36,325 bases of DNA from Streptosporangiales bacterium (GCA_009379995.1 WHSR01000060.1:1-36325); one strand, 5' to 3'; counted from the first letter of the stretch, positions 7,372 through 15,875 are shown. Notes: generated by a model from the letters alone, not told the origin. Numbers and translations are program-made.

Positions 7372-8210
7372 CGCGACCGGAACGACGAGGCGAGCGCCTG
7401 CGCGGAGAGGCCGGCGACGGGAAGGCTCACCCCTGCCTCACGTGCCGCCAGGACGACGTCGAAGAGGTCCTTGCCGAAGATCTGGTACATCTCGTCGCTG
7501 CCGGCAAGGCGGTGCTCGCGCATGAGGCGGTCGAAGAAGCCCCAGTTGCGGATGATCCACGAGTCAGCGGTGGTTGCCGTGGCCAGGTCCACGAGCTTGC
7601 TCTCCTCGATGCCGTACGCCTCGGCGAGCCGTGTCGACTCCAAGACCGCCAACTGGTTGCAGTAGGTCATGAGCTGGAGGGCGAGCTTCATGGCCGCTCC
7701 CGAGCCGACCCCGCCGACCAGGTCGACCCGCTCGCCGATCGCTGTGAAGTACGGCCGGCAGCGCTCGAGGTCCTCCGGCCGTCCACCGGCCATGACGGTG
7801 AGGGTGCCGGCGCGCGCGGCCATGTCACCGCCGCTGACCGGCGCGTCCACGAGACCGACACCTGCCCGGGCGGCGCGCTCGTCGAGGTCGACGACCGTAC
7901 GGGGCAGGACCGTGCTGTGCACGACGACCACCTTGCCGGGCCCTGCCGCGTCGAGGAGCCCGTCCTCGCCCGCCACCACGTCCTCGACCTGTGCGTCCGA
8001 CAGCACCGCGACGCCCACCAGGTCGCACTCGGCGGCGATCTCGCGCGGGGCCGCGGCCGCCCGGGCACCTGCCGCGACACAGGGACCTACGGCCTCGGGC
8101 CGCACGTCGTACACCCACACCTGGTGACCGGACCTCAGCAGGGTGAGAGCCATGGGCCCCCCGATGTTGCCCAGGCCGATGAATCCGACCGGACCCGTGC
8201 CCATGTTCAC
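7338..8210 (-). CDS. NAD(P)-dependent beta-hydroxyacid dehydrogenase, second paralogue
   Basis: 290 residues of the same family as its convergent neighbour but clearly diverged: VGFIGLGNIGGPMALTLLRSG, DAPVSGGDMAARAGTLTVMAGG, and the catalytic-Lys segment VGSGAAMKLALQLM. The C-terminal domain includes ADSWIIRNWGFF and the FGKDLFDVVLAAREAG helix typical of 3-HIBDH-like enzymes. The start is GTG at 8210, which overlaps the amidohydrolase stop by 4 nt; an ATG at 8204 (MGTGPVG) is equally usable. It forms a two-gene minus operon with the amidohydrolase. Having two distinct dehydrogenases in opposite operons suggests two redox steps, or two substrates, in one pathway. Confidence 0.88.
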   Translation of the reverse strand: MNMGTGPVGFIGLGNIGGPMALTLLRSGHQVWVYDVRPEAVGPCVAAGARAAAAPREIAAECDLVGVAVLSDAQVEDVVAGEDGLLDAAGPGKVVVVHSTVLPRTVVDLDERAARAGVGLVDAPVSGGDMAARAGTLTVMAGGRPEDLERCRPYFTAIGERVDLVGGVGSGAAMKLALQLMTYCNQLAVLESTRLAEAYGIEESKLVDLATATTADSWIIRNWGFFDRLMREHRLAGSDEMYQIFGKDLFDVVLAAREAGVSLPVAGLSAQALASSFRSRYESLASRDES

Positions 8211-9073
8211 CCAGCCTCCTCACTGCGATGCCCCGCGGGGCGGTAGACGGCAGCGGCGGTCTCGCCCATGATCGTCGCGCGGTCGGCCGCCGGTAGGTCA
8301 AGCAGGACCGCGGCGGTGTTCTCCCAGACGCGGCGGTAGCTGGCGCCGAGGAGACACACCGGCCAGTTGCTCGCGGCCATGAGTCGACCGACGCCGAAGC
8401 ACTGGATCGCGTGTTCGACGTACGGCCGGAGGCCCTCGGCCGACCAGCGGCTGTGGCTGTCCAACACGTCGAGACCGACGGAGACCTTCGCGTACACCCG
8501 GGGGTGCTCGGCGGCGCGGGCGAGCAGGTCCGCCCACGGCTCCCATCCCCCCTCGGGCAGCGGCGGCCGGCCCAGGTGGTCGACGACGAGCCGCAGCCCG
8601 GGAAGGCGCTCGGCGACCCTCGTGACGTTTTCCAGATGGCGCGGGACGGCGACGACGACGTCGAGGGGGACGTCGTGCTCGGCGAGCAGCTCGAGCGAGG
8701 CCAGCACGTCACCGCGCATCAGCCAGTCCGGGTCGGGCTCCTGGGTGTTCACGTGCCTGATGCCGGCGAACTTGGGATGTCGCCGGCATCGCTCCAGCAC
8801 CGCCGCCGTCTCCTCGGGCCGCTCCAGCGGCGCCCAGGCCACGGCACCGTGGACGAACGGAGCCGCCGAGGCCCACCGCAGGACCCGATCGGTCTCGTCC
8901 GCCGTGTTCGCGGCCTGGACGAGGACCGTCGACCCGACCCCAGCGGCCTCGATCTCGGCTCGTAGGTCGTCGGGCCCGAAGGCATCGTTCAGCGCCGGAC
9001 GGCCGTGGATCAGCCAGGACAGGTCGGGACGGGAGGGCTCCCAGAAATGGTGGTGAGCGTCGATGATCCGCAT
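8207..9073 (-). CDS. Amidohydrolase-2 family hydrolase (sugar-lactonase-like)
   Basis: 288 residues of the TIM-barrel amidohydrolase_2 family, which includes L-fuconolactonase, L-rhamnonolactonase and 2-pyrone-4,6-dicarboxylate lactonase. Evidence: N-terminal metal/active-site motif MRIIDAHHHFWEPSRPDLSW, GIRHVNTQEPDPDWL, LVVDHLGRPPLP, and ASNWPVCLLGASY, the position often written GSDWPV or GSNFPV. I chose ATG 9073 because homology starts there; longer frames upstream run into the GH38 gene on the other strand. A TATCCT box lies at 9088-9083, 9 nt before the ATG, giving a very short or absent leader. Its product probably feeds the co-operonic dehydrogenase, for instance by opening an aldonolactone. 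Confidence 0.85.
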   Translation of the reverse strand: MRIIDAHHHFWEPSRPDLSWLIHGRPALNDAFGPDDLRAEIEAAGVGSTVLVQAANTADETDRVLRWASAAPFVHGAVAWAPLERPEETAAVLERCRRHPKFAGIRHVNTQEPDPDWLMRGDVLASLELLAEHDVPLDVVVAVPRHLENVTRVAERLPGLRLVVDHLGRPPLPEGGWEPWADLLARAAEHPRVYAKVSVGLDVLDSHSRWSAEGLRPYVEHAIQCFGVGRLMAASNWPVCLLGASYRRVWENTAAVLLDLPAADRATIMGETAAAVYRPAGHRSEEAG

Positions 9074-9137
9074 GCACCGTGCAGGATAGCGGTAACGCCC
9101 GGACTGTCGCCGGACCCATCCGGATAGGTGGAGCCCC

Positions 9138-12100
9138 GTGTGGATACGCGATCTCGCGTCGACCGACCTCTTCGTAGGCAGCGTGCACCGGCCACTCCAG
9201 GTGCTACGGGTGTCCGTGGTGAACGAGGGACCCGCGATGCTTCGTCCGGGTCGGACGGCCACGATCAGGGTCGAGGGCGTCGGCGTCACCACACCCGAAC
9301 CCACCGTCGTCGGTGACCTGGAAGCCGGCGCCGAGCACACGGCAGAGGTGGCGGTGGAGGTCGACCCGGCCTACCCTCCGGGCACCGACAGGCGGGTCAC
9401 CGTGCTCGCCGAGCCGGGGCTGGCCCGGGACGAGGCCGACATGGTGGTGGCCGCTACCGGCTGGACCATGTTCATGGTCTCCCACTTCCACTACGACCCG
9501 GTGTGGTGGAACACCCAGGCCGGCTTCACCGCGACGTGGTACGACCTTCCCGGCGCCGAGGAACGACGCCCTCCCGAGGTACGTACCGCCTTTGACCTGG
9601 TGCGCGCCCATCTGGACGCGGCACGACAGGACCCCGACTACAAGTTCGTGCTCGCCGAGCTCGACTACCTGAAGCCGCATTGGGACGCCCACCCGGAGGA
9701 CCGCGCCGACCTGCGGCGGCTCATCGCCGACGGCCGGGTCGAGATCGTTGGCGGCAACTACAACGAGCCGAACACCAACCTCACCAGCACCGAGAGCACG
9801 ATCCGCAACGCGGTGTACGGGATCGGGTTCCAGCGCGACGTGCTCGGCGGTGACCCACTCACCGCGTGGATGCTCGACGTGTTCGGGCACGACCCCGCCT
9901 ACCCCGGCCTGATGGCCGACGCCGGGCTGACCTCCAGCTCCTGGGCCCGCGGCCCGTTCCATCAGTGGGGCCCGAGGCACACCGTCGGCGACAACCGCCG
10001 AATGCAGTTTCCGAGCGAGTTCGAATGGATCTCGCCGAGCGGGCGAGGCCTGCTCACCAGCTACATGCCGAACCACTACGGCGCCGGCTGGGCGATGAGC
10101 GGGCTGTCCACGCTCGCCGACGCCGAGGCGGAGGCGTACCGCCAGTTCCAGGACCTGAAGTCGGTGGCGGCCACCCGGAACACGCTGCTGCCGGTGGGTG
10201 CGGACCACGTCATCCCGTCCCGGTGGGTGACCGAGATCCACCGGGACTGGAACCGCCGGTATGTCTGGCCGCGCTTTGTGGCGGCGGTCCCCCGCGAGTT
10301 CTTCGCCGCCGCCCGCGCGGAGGCGCGCGAGGGCGGGATCCCGTTCACGCCGCAGTCGCGGGACATGAACCCGATCTACACCGGCAAGGACGTCTCCTAC
10401 ATCGACACCAAGCAGGCGCAGCGCGCGGCGGAGACGGCGGTGCTGGACGGCGAGCGGCTGTCCACGCTCGCCGCGCTTCTCGGCGCCCGCTACCCGAGCG
10501 AGGCGCTGGACAAGGCGTGGCGCCAGCTCGTCTTCGGGGCCCACCACGACGGCATCACCGGCAGCGAGTCCGACCAGGTCTACCTCGACCTGCTCGGCGG
10601 CTGGCGGGAGGCCTACGAGCTCGGGGACGCGGTACGCACCGACGCGATCGACCACATCGGCGCGCACGCCGACACCCGCGGCGAGGGCCGCCCGATCCTG
10701 GTCGTCAACACTCTGTCCTGGCCGCGTGACGGAGTCACGGACGTGACGCTCACCTTCCCGGAGCCCGGCACCTGGGGGTTCGAGGTGCGAGACGACGCCG
10801 GGGCGGCGGTGCCGGCAGCCCTCGCGGGGGAACGACGGCGCGGCGACGGCTCGCTTGCCGAGGCCGTCGTCACCTTCGTCGCCCGGAAGGTACCCGCCCT
10901 CGGCTACCGCACGTACCGGGCCATGCCCGCCGGCGCTCCACCGGCCGGGTGGTCCCGCGACGGCGGCACCGCCATCGAAAACGAGTACTTCCGGGTCGAG
11001 GCCGACCCGGCGCGCGGCGGCGCACTGGCCAGCATCCTCGACAAGCGGACCGGCAAGGAGATCCTGCGGCCGGGCCAGGTCGGCAACGAGCTCGTGGTCA
11101 GCGACGAGTACCCGGCTCACCCCGAGTTCGCCGAGGGTCCCTGGCATCTGCTTCCGACGGGTCGGGAACAGGGCTCGGCGACACTCCCGGCCGAGGTGCG
11201 TGTGGAGGTATCCCCCGTAGGCCGCCGGATCCTGAGCACCTGGTCCCTGGACGACCTGCGGGTCACGCAGGAGGTCGTGCTGTGGGCGGACGTCGACCGG
11301 ATGGACTGCCGAACCCACGTCGACGGCTCGATCGGCCACGACCGCCTGCTGCGGGTCCGCTTCCCCGCCGACGTCGCCGGCGGTCGGCCGGTGTACGAGG
11401 TCGGCAACGCGGCAGTCGGCCGAACCTTCGGGTTCCCCCGCGTGGACGCCGCCGAGCAGCCCTGGACGTACGACAACCCGGCCCACACGTGGGTGGGTAC
11501 CACCTCGACGGCCCGGGTTGCCTTCGACGACGAGGCCGCCGGAGCCCTCGGAGCGCGGTCGTGCCAGGCCATCGGGGTGGCCGAGGTGGTGGCCGCGGAC
11601 GTGGGCAGCCCCGCGGTGCGCGATCTGGTCGCCGCGCTGGCCGCCCGTGGGGTGACCGCTACCTGCACGTCGCCGAACGGCCCACGGTACGGCGCCAGCG
11701 ACGTCGACTCCAACCTGCCCGACGTGCGGATCGCGCTGGGCGGGCCGGACGAGAACCCGTTCACCGCCGCCGCCCTGGCGCAGGCCGGCCCGGGGTACGG
11801 CGAGCGGCTGGGCGCGCGGCTCGATGCCGGAAAGGCGGCCCGGGTATGGGTGCCGGCGCGGCGGACCAGGGCGCGGACGTGGGTGCCGAACGCGGATCTG
11901 CGCGGCGTCCTCGACCTGCCGGTACTCGTCGTCGCCGGAGCCGACCTCGACCGGGCGGTTGCCGGCCTGGCCGAAGACCTTGCCGACGCGGTCATCGAGG
12001 TCGCCGGGCCTGCCGAGCTCGCCGGCGGCACCGAGCCGCCGGAGGACTACCTGGAGGACTACTCCGTCGCCCTGGTCAACCGCGGGATGCCGGGCTGCCT

Positions 12101-13481
12101 CGTCGACCCCTCCGGGGCCCTCTACCTGTCGCTCATGCGGTCCTGCAGCGGATGGCCCTCGGGTGTGTGGATCGATCCGCCGCGACGCACCGTGCCCGAC
12201 GGCACGAGCTTCTCCTGGCAACACTGGAGCCATACGTTCGCCTACAGCCTGGTGGCGGGCCGAGGCGACTGGCGTGCCGCCGGCTTCGTCCAGCACGGCC
12301 GCGAGTTCAACCACGAGCTTCTGGCGCACGTCGTCGAGCCGCATCCGGGACCTCTGCCGGCCGTGGCGAGCCTTTTCGAGGTCGAGCCGCGGGAAGTCGT
12401 GCTCACCGCGCTGAAGCCACGCGGCAACCCGCTCGCCTCCGGCCGACCTGGCGGGGTCGAGCTGGCCGACGGCCTCACCGTGCGCTGCTACGAGGCCGTC
12501 GGGCGACCGACAGACGCACGAATCCGCTGCTTCGTCCCGCTGCGGGACGCCGCACCGGCGGACCTGCTGGAGGAGCCCCGCGGCGCGGGCGCCGACACGG
12601 GTGGCGTCGCCGCCGAGGCCGGTGAGCTGCGGCTGCGGCTCGCTCCAGCTGACACGACCACCGTGACGGCCGTGGCCGACCCGCGGGCGCCGGAGGCCGA
12701 GCCCGGAGACCTGCCCCTGGGGCCACGCGGCGAGCCGGCCCAGCCCGTCTACGCACGCTACTGGCTGCACAACAAGGGGCCGGCCCCGTACGGCTACCTG
12801 CCGCTGAGCGTGCACGTCGAGCCGACCGAGGCGCGGGCCGGTCCGGCGAGCGGGCCCGACGGCGCCGCGGCGTTGCGCGTGACCGTGGCCTCCTCCGGGA
12901 CCGACGGTCCTCGGTCGGGCCGGGTACGGCTGGTGGCACCCCCGGGGTTCCGGATCGAACCCGGCGGTGATCTCCTCTACCACCTGGAACCCGGCGAGCA
13001 CGCGGCCTTCGACCTGGCCGTACGCACCGGCGATGCGCCGCCCGGCCGGTACTTCCTCGCCGCGAGGATCGGCGACGAGCTGGGCCAGACCCTGGAGGAT
13101 GTGGTCGCGCTCGACGTCGGCGAGCCGCCACCCGCGGGCGAACGGGAACTCGCCGTCCGGGTCGGAGCCGAGCGGGTGGTCCTCGGGCCGGGCGAAGGCG
13201 ACATCATCGCGCTGTATCTGGACAACCGCTGCCAGGGCGAGATCCGCGGAGAGGCGCAGCTGCTCAGCCCGTTCGGCACCTGGGATGCCCTCGGCCCCTG
13301 GACCCTGGGGTTCGCGGTAGGTGGAGGCGAGACCGCGCGGCTGCGGTACGACGTTCGCGCCCCCGTGGCCGCACGCCCGGGCGAGTACTGGGCGCTGGTC
13401 AAGGTGATGTACTTCGGCCGGCTCTGGTACACCGAGGCGATCCCGATCACCGTCGCGGACGGGCCACATCATATACCCTGA
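9138..13481 (+). CDS. Giant GH38 alpha-mannosidase-like protein with flanking beta-sandwich domains
   Basis: 1447 residues. Residues 1-108 form an Ser/Thr/Pro-poor beta-sandwich-like region (LQVLRVSVVNEGPAML, TVVGDLEAGAEHTAEVAVEV). The GH38 catalytic domain follows, with the zinc motif HFHYDPVWW (H118, D120), nucleophile D247 in AWMLDVFGHDP and AHHDGITGSESD at about 468-478. The GH38 middle and C-terminal beta domains span about 490-1100. Two C-terminal Ig/NEW3-like repeats follow: about 1195-1325, with 'YARYWLHNKGPAPYGYLPL', and about 1330-1440, with 'YLDNRCQGEIRGEAQLLSP' and 'LVKVMYFGRLWYTEAIPITV'. No signal peptide or lipobox is visible, so it appears cytoplasmic despite surface-type domains. 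Ordinary bacterial GH38 enzymes are about 850-1050 aa. It starts 64 nt from the divergent amidohydrolase and shares that intergenic control region. Substrate is likely an alpha-mannoside, inferred from family only. Confidence 0.88.
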   Translation: MWIRDLASTDLFVGSVHRPLQVLRVSVVNEGPAMLRPGRTATIRVEGVGVTTPEPTVVGDLEAGAEHTAEVAVEVDPAYPPGTDRRVTVLAEPGLARDEADMVVAATGWTMFMVSHFHYDPVWWNTQAGFTATWYDLPGAEERRPPEVRTAFDLVRAHLDAARQDPDYKFVLAELDYLKPHWDAHPEDRADLRRLIADGRVEIVGGNYNEPNTNLTSTESTIRNAVYGIGFQRDVLGGDPLTAWMLDVFGHDPAYPGLMADAGLTSSSWARGPFHQWGPRHTVGDNRRMQFPSEFEWISPSGRGLLTSYMPNHYGAGWAMSGLSTLADAEAEAYRQFQDLKSVAATRNTLLPVGADHVIPSRWVTEIHRDWNRRYVWPRFVAAVPREFFAAARAEAREGGIPFTPQSRDMNPIYTGKDVSYIDTKQAQRAAETAVLDGERLSTLAALLGARYPSEALDKAWRQLVFGAHHDGITGSESDQVYLDLLGGWREAYELGDAVRTDAIDHIGAHADTRGEGRPILVVNTLSWPRDGVTDVTLTFPEPGTWGFEVRDDAGAAVPAALAGERRRGDGSLAEAVVTFVARKVPALGYRTYRAMPAGAPPAGWSRDGGTAIENEYFRVEADPARGGALASILDKRTGKEILRPGQVGNELVVSDEYPAHPEFAEGPWHLLPTGREQGSATLPAEVRVEVSPVGRRILSTWSLDDLRVTQEVVLWADVDRMDCRTHVDGSIGHDRLLRVRFPADVAGGRPVYEVGNAAVGRTFGFPRVDAAEQPWTYDNPAHTWVGTTSTARVAFDDEAAGALGARSCQAIGVAEVVAADVGSPAVRDLVAALAARGVTATCTSPNGPRYGASDVDSNLPDVRIALGGPDENPFTAAALAQAGPGYGERLGARLDAGKAARVWVPARRTRARTWVPNADLRGVLDLPVLVVAGADLDRAVAGLAEDLADAVIEVAGPAELAGGTEPPEDYLEDYSVALVNRGMPGCLVDPSGALYLSLMRSCSGWPSGVWIDPPRRTVPDGTSFSWQHWSHTFAYSLVAGRGDWRAAGFVQHGREFNHELLAHVVEPHPGPLPAVASLFEVEPREVVLTALKPRGNPLASGRPGGVELADGLTVRCYEAVGRPTDARIRCFVPLRDAAPADLLEEPRGAGADTGGVAAEAGELRLRLAPADTTTVTAVADPRAPEAEPGDLPLGPRGEPAQPVYARYWLHNKGPAPYGYLPLSVHVEPTEARAGPASGPDGAAALRVTVASSGTDGPRSGRVRLVAPPGFRIEPGGDLLYHLEPGEHAAFDLAVRTGDAPPGRYFLAARIGDELGQTLEDVVALDVGEPPPAGERELAVRVGAERVVLGPGEGDIIALYLDNRCQGEIRGEAQLLSPFGTWDALGPWTLGFAVGGGETARLRYDVRAPVAARPGEYWALVKVMYFGRLWYTEAIPITVADGPHHIP

Positions 13482-13489
13482 CCGAACAT

Positions 13490-13526
13490 GATGCCTCGGG
13501 CAACAAGGCATCGTGTTATACGATGC
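13490..13526. promoter_or_regulatory. Triple half-site operator and promoter in front of padR
   Basis: GATGCCT at 13490-13496 is inverted as AGGCATC at 13506-13512. The second copy shares bases with another inverted pair, GCATCG at 13508-13513 and CGATGC at 13521-13526, giving three (C)GATGC half-sites in 37 bp. The last pair straddles a TATACG -10-like hexamer (13517-13522), which lies 8 nt before the GTG at 13531. This is the expected geometry for autorepression by the PadR protein encoded immediately downstream. Confidence 0.55.
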
Positions 13527-13530
13527 TTCT

Positions 13531-13938
13531 GTGGCCGAGGAACACGTACGGGAAGCCGTCGAGGAGTCAGACGCTGCGGGGTCGCCCGCCCTCGGCCGTC
13601 TTCGCCGCGAGCTGGCCAGGGGCACCACCGAGTTGGCGGTCCTCTCCATCCTCAACTCCGGTCGACGATACGGCTACGAGCTGCTGAAACTCCTCGGACA
13701 GGCGGGCGAGGGCGTCCTGGAGATCAGGGAAGGGACGCTCTATCCGCTGCTGCACCGACTGGAGGACGCCGGTCATATCGCCGCGACGTGGGAGGCCGAA
13801 GGGCGGGCCAGGCCGCGGAAGTACTACGTCATCACCCCGGACGGCCGCGCCCACCTGACCCTGCTGCGCTCGGAGTGGAGCGGGCTGGTCGACGCGATGC
13901 GGCAGCTCCTCGACTCACTCGATGACGTGCAGAAATGA
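13531..13938 (+). CDS. PadR-family transcriptional regulator
   Basis: 135 residues from GTG 13531 (141 from GTG 13513). The PadR winged helix reads LARGTTELAVLSILNSGRRYGYELLK, then EIREGTLYPLLHRLEDAGHIAATWE, then ARPRKYYVITPDGRAHL. A C-terminal helix mediates dimerisation. GTG 13531 is preferred because a -10-like TATACG sits 8 nt upstream; starting at 13513 would place the start codon inside the palindrome. The ATG of the next gene overlaps its stop (ATGA, 13935-13938). PadR paired with a HAAS-domain membrane protein is a recurrent arrangement in Gram-positives, where PadR usually represses its own operon. Confidence 0.88.
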   Translation: MAEEHVREAVEESDAAGSPALGRLRRELARGTTELAVLSILNSGRRYGYELLKLLGQAGEGVLEIREGTLYPLLHRLEDAGHIAATWEAEGRARPRKYYVITPDGRAHLTLLRSEWSGLVDAMRQLLDSLDDVQK

Positions 13939-14693
13939 CCGACGACCGGCAGCGCATCGAGGATTACGCGGCGCAGTTCGAACGCCACCTGGCGGGCTCG
14001 GCACAGGACAGGGCGTGGACCAGGGCGGAGCTCGTGGACCATCTGTCCGACGCCGCCGAGGCCGGTGAGCTGGCCGACGCCTTGCGGCGGCTCGGGGGTC
14101 CCGAAGCGGCAGCGGAAACCTTCGCGCGGGAGCGGTCGATGCCCCCGGCGCCGACGGCTGCTCGCCTGCTGGCCGCGCTGATCGACAACTTCCCCCTCGT
14201 CGCCGTGGCGATCGCGCTCTTCGTGCAGGGCCTGGTGCGGGCCCTGGGGCAGGGCGGGGGCTTCGGGGCGACGTTCCCGCCCGTGGTACATGTCAAGATC
14301 GGCGGCGTCTGCGTGGCCCTCACCCCCCTTCAATGCGGCGGGGACTTCTACGAGGGCGCCGGCCTGCTCTATGCCGTGGGCGTCCCGCTGGCGCTGACCT
14401 GGTCGATCCTCGGGCTGGGCATCCTGGAGGCGCTGACCGGCACCAGCCCCGGCAAGCGGTTCCGGGGGCTCAAGGTGGTGACCGAGAGCGGCCTTCGGAT
14501 GCAGGTGGTCATCGGCGTCGTCCGCCGCCTCAGCTTCCTTGCCGGCCCGCTGGCGTGGCTGGACTGGATCCCCGCGCTTTGGGGAGACCGACGCCGGGTC
14601 CTCGATCTCCTGGTCGGTACGAAGGTGGTGGTCGCCGGCCCCGGGGACGGCAAGCAGCGCGGACGGCCTACCCGACGCTCGCCATCGTCATGA
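13935..14693 (+). CDS. HAAS-like plus RDD domain membrane protein
   Basis: 252 residues. Residues 1-70 are a soluble helical domain (YAAQFERHLAG, RAELVDHLSDAAEAG, ALRRLGGPEAAAETFA) that resembles the HAAS/DUF1700 module found next to PadR regulators. Residues about 75-240 form an RDD domain: an Arg-containing first helix (TAARLLAALIDNFPLVAVAIAL), then a hydrophobic hairpin, then the diagnostic LTGTSPGKRFRGLKVV and WLDWIPALWGDRRRVLDLLVGTKVV. It is translationally coupled at both ends (ATGA overlaps at 13935 and 14690). The soluble domain is the likely contact with PadR. Function is probably sensing or transport at the membrane; the ligand is unknown. Confidence 0.78.
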   Translation: MTDDRQRIEDYAAQFERHLAGSAQDRAWTRAELVDHLSDAAEAGELADALRRLGGPEAAAETFARERSMPPAPTAARLLAALIDNFPLVAVAIALFVQGLVRALGQGGGFGATFPPVVHVKIGGVCVALTPLQCGGDFYEGAGLLYAVGVPLALTWSILGLGILEALTGTSPGKRFRGLKVVTESGLRMQVVIGVVRRLSFLAGPLAWLDWIPALWGDRRRVLDLLVGTKVVVAGPGDGKQRGRPTRRSPSS

Positions 14694-15400
14694 GGAGGGT
14701 CAACCTCCAGGCGGCGCGCTCGGGTATACCGCCTATCGCGGCGCTGGCGGTCGGTGCGCTGCTGTGGTTCGTGCCGACCCTGGGCCAACCCCTGGTTGGC
14801 CCGATCGTTGCGGCCCTCCGCGCTCTGGGGCTCCCCCAGGAGGACACCGGCGGCTACCCGGCCGGCTTCGTCGCGACGTTGGTGCTGCGCTGGTTCGCCG
14901 TCGTACTGCTGCTGGTCTTCGTGCTCGCCGTCGAAGGCCAACCGTTGTCGTCGCTGGGCGTTCGGGCGCCCCGGGCGAAGGACCTCCTCCTCACCGTGGC
15001 CGTGGCCGTGCTGGCCACCGTGATCGGCTTCGGCCTGTACCTGCTGATCCAGGGCGGCGAGGTCGACGGGGCCACCCAGACCGGGCGGATCCTGACCAGC
15101 CTTTCGTTCGGCCAACTCGTCCATTTGGTCGTCAACGCGGCGGTCGTCGAGGAACTGTTCTTCCGTGGCTTCCTCATCGAGCGCACCATCGCCGTCACCG
15201 GCCGGCCCTGGCTGGCCGCGGTCGGCTCGTACCTCCTGTTCGTCGGCAGCCACATCCCGGGCTCCGGCCTGCCCACGGCGCTGACGATCACCGCCGTGGG
15301 CAGTCTGGCGCTCGTCGGCCTGTACATGCTGCGCCGCAACCTCTTCCTCTGCGTCGGCGCCCACGCCCTCGGCGACACACCCATTCTGCTCGCGGGCTGA
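14690..15400 (+). CDS. CPBP-family intramembrane metalloprotease
   Basis: 236 residues with about seven hydrophobic helices. The CPBP (Rce1/Abi) catalytic motifs are present: EELFFRGFL (the EExxxR signature), LLFVGSHIPG (the FxxxH signature) and a final HALGD in the last helix. The start is ATG 14690, overlapping the previous stop as ATGA. Proteins of this family cleave membrane substrates or confer bacteriocin self-immunity. Here it completes a PadR/HAAS-RDD/CPBP operon, so the RDD protein may be its substrate or partner (inference). It converges with the Lrp gene 34 bp downstream. Confidence 0.85.
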   Translation: MRRVNLQAARSGIPPIAALAVGALLWFVPTLGQPLVGPIVAALRALGLPQEDTGGYPAGFVATLVLRWFAVVLLLVFVLAVEGQPLSSLGVRAPRAKDLLLTVAVAVLATVIGFGLYLLIQGGEVDGATQTGRILTSLSFGQLVHLVVNAAVVEELFFRGFLIERTIAVTGRPWLAAVGSYLLFVGSHIPGSGLPTALTITAVGSLALVGLYMLRRNLFLCVGAHALGDTPILLAG

Positions 15401-15413
15401 ACGCCACGACGCT

Positions 15414-15428
15414 GGGCGTACGACGCCC
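15414..15428. terminator. Short hairpin between convergent genes
   Basis: GGGCGT at 15414-15419 pairs with ACGCCC at 15423-15428 across a 3-nt loop. It sits in the 34-bp gap between the CPBP stop and the Lrp stop and could terminate transcription in both directions. No U-tract follows. Confidence 0.4.
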
Positions 15429-15434
15429 GTCGGC

Positions 15435-15875
15435 TCAGAGCGGGGGTGGGCGGCCCTCGTACGGCGTGCTGAGCACGACGGTGGTGCGGGTGGAGACGTT
15501 CGCCGCGGCGCGGATCTCCTGCAGCAGGTCCTCCAGTTCGCCGGGCGAGCCGACCCGCACCTTGAGGATGTAGCTCTCCTCCCCCGCCACACTGTGGCAG
15601 GCCTCGATCGCCTCCAGGTGCTGCAGGCGCTCCGGTGCGTCGTCCGGCGCCGCCGGGTCGATGGGTTTGATGGACACGAACGCCGTGAGCGGCAGGCCGA
15701 TCGTGTCGGCGTCGAGGAGGGCCGTGAAGCCCCGGATCACGCCGCGCTCCTGCAGCCGGCGCACTCGTTGGTGGACGGCCGACACCGACAATCCGGTCTC
15801 TCGGGCCAGGTCGGTGAAACTCATACGGCCATCCCGGGCCAGCAGGCTGGCGATCCGACGATCGAGATCTTCCAC
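15435..15875 (-). CDS. Lrp/AsnC-family transcriptional regulator
   Basis: 146 residues. The N-terminal helix-turn-helix is VEDLDRRIASLLARDGRMSF, then LARETGLSVSAVHQRVRRLQERGVI. The C-terminal RAM/AsnC ligand-binding sandwich is GLPLTAFVSIKPID, ACHSVAGEESYILKVRVGSPGELEDLLQEI and TTVVLSTPYEG. GTG 15875 is chosen because a TACCGT -10 box lies exactly 7 nt upstream (15888-15883) with no Shine-Dalgarno, the pattern of a leaderless transcript. Amino-acid-type effectors are usual for the family. The divergent ABC ATPase gene begins 257 nt away, with a different operator type in between. Confidence 0.87.
   Translation of the reverse strand: MEDLDRRIASLLARDGRMSFTDLARETGLSVSAVHQRVRRLQERGVIRGFTALLDADTIGLPLTAFVSIKPIDPAAPDDAPERLQHLEAIEACHSVAGEESYILKVRVGSPGELEDLLQEIRAAANVSTRTTVVLSTPYEGRPPPL

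Noticed and set aside
9204..13655. A 1483-codon minus-strand frame opposite the GH38 gene
   Set aside because: It is an antisense shadow kept open by GC-rich codon bias; it has no family motifs, whereas the plus strand has complete GH38 catalytic motifs.
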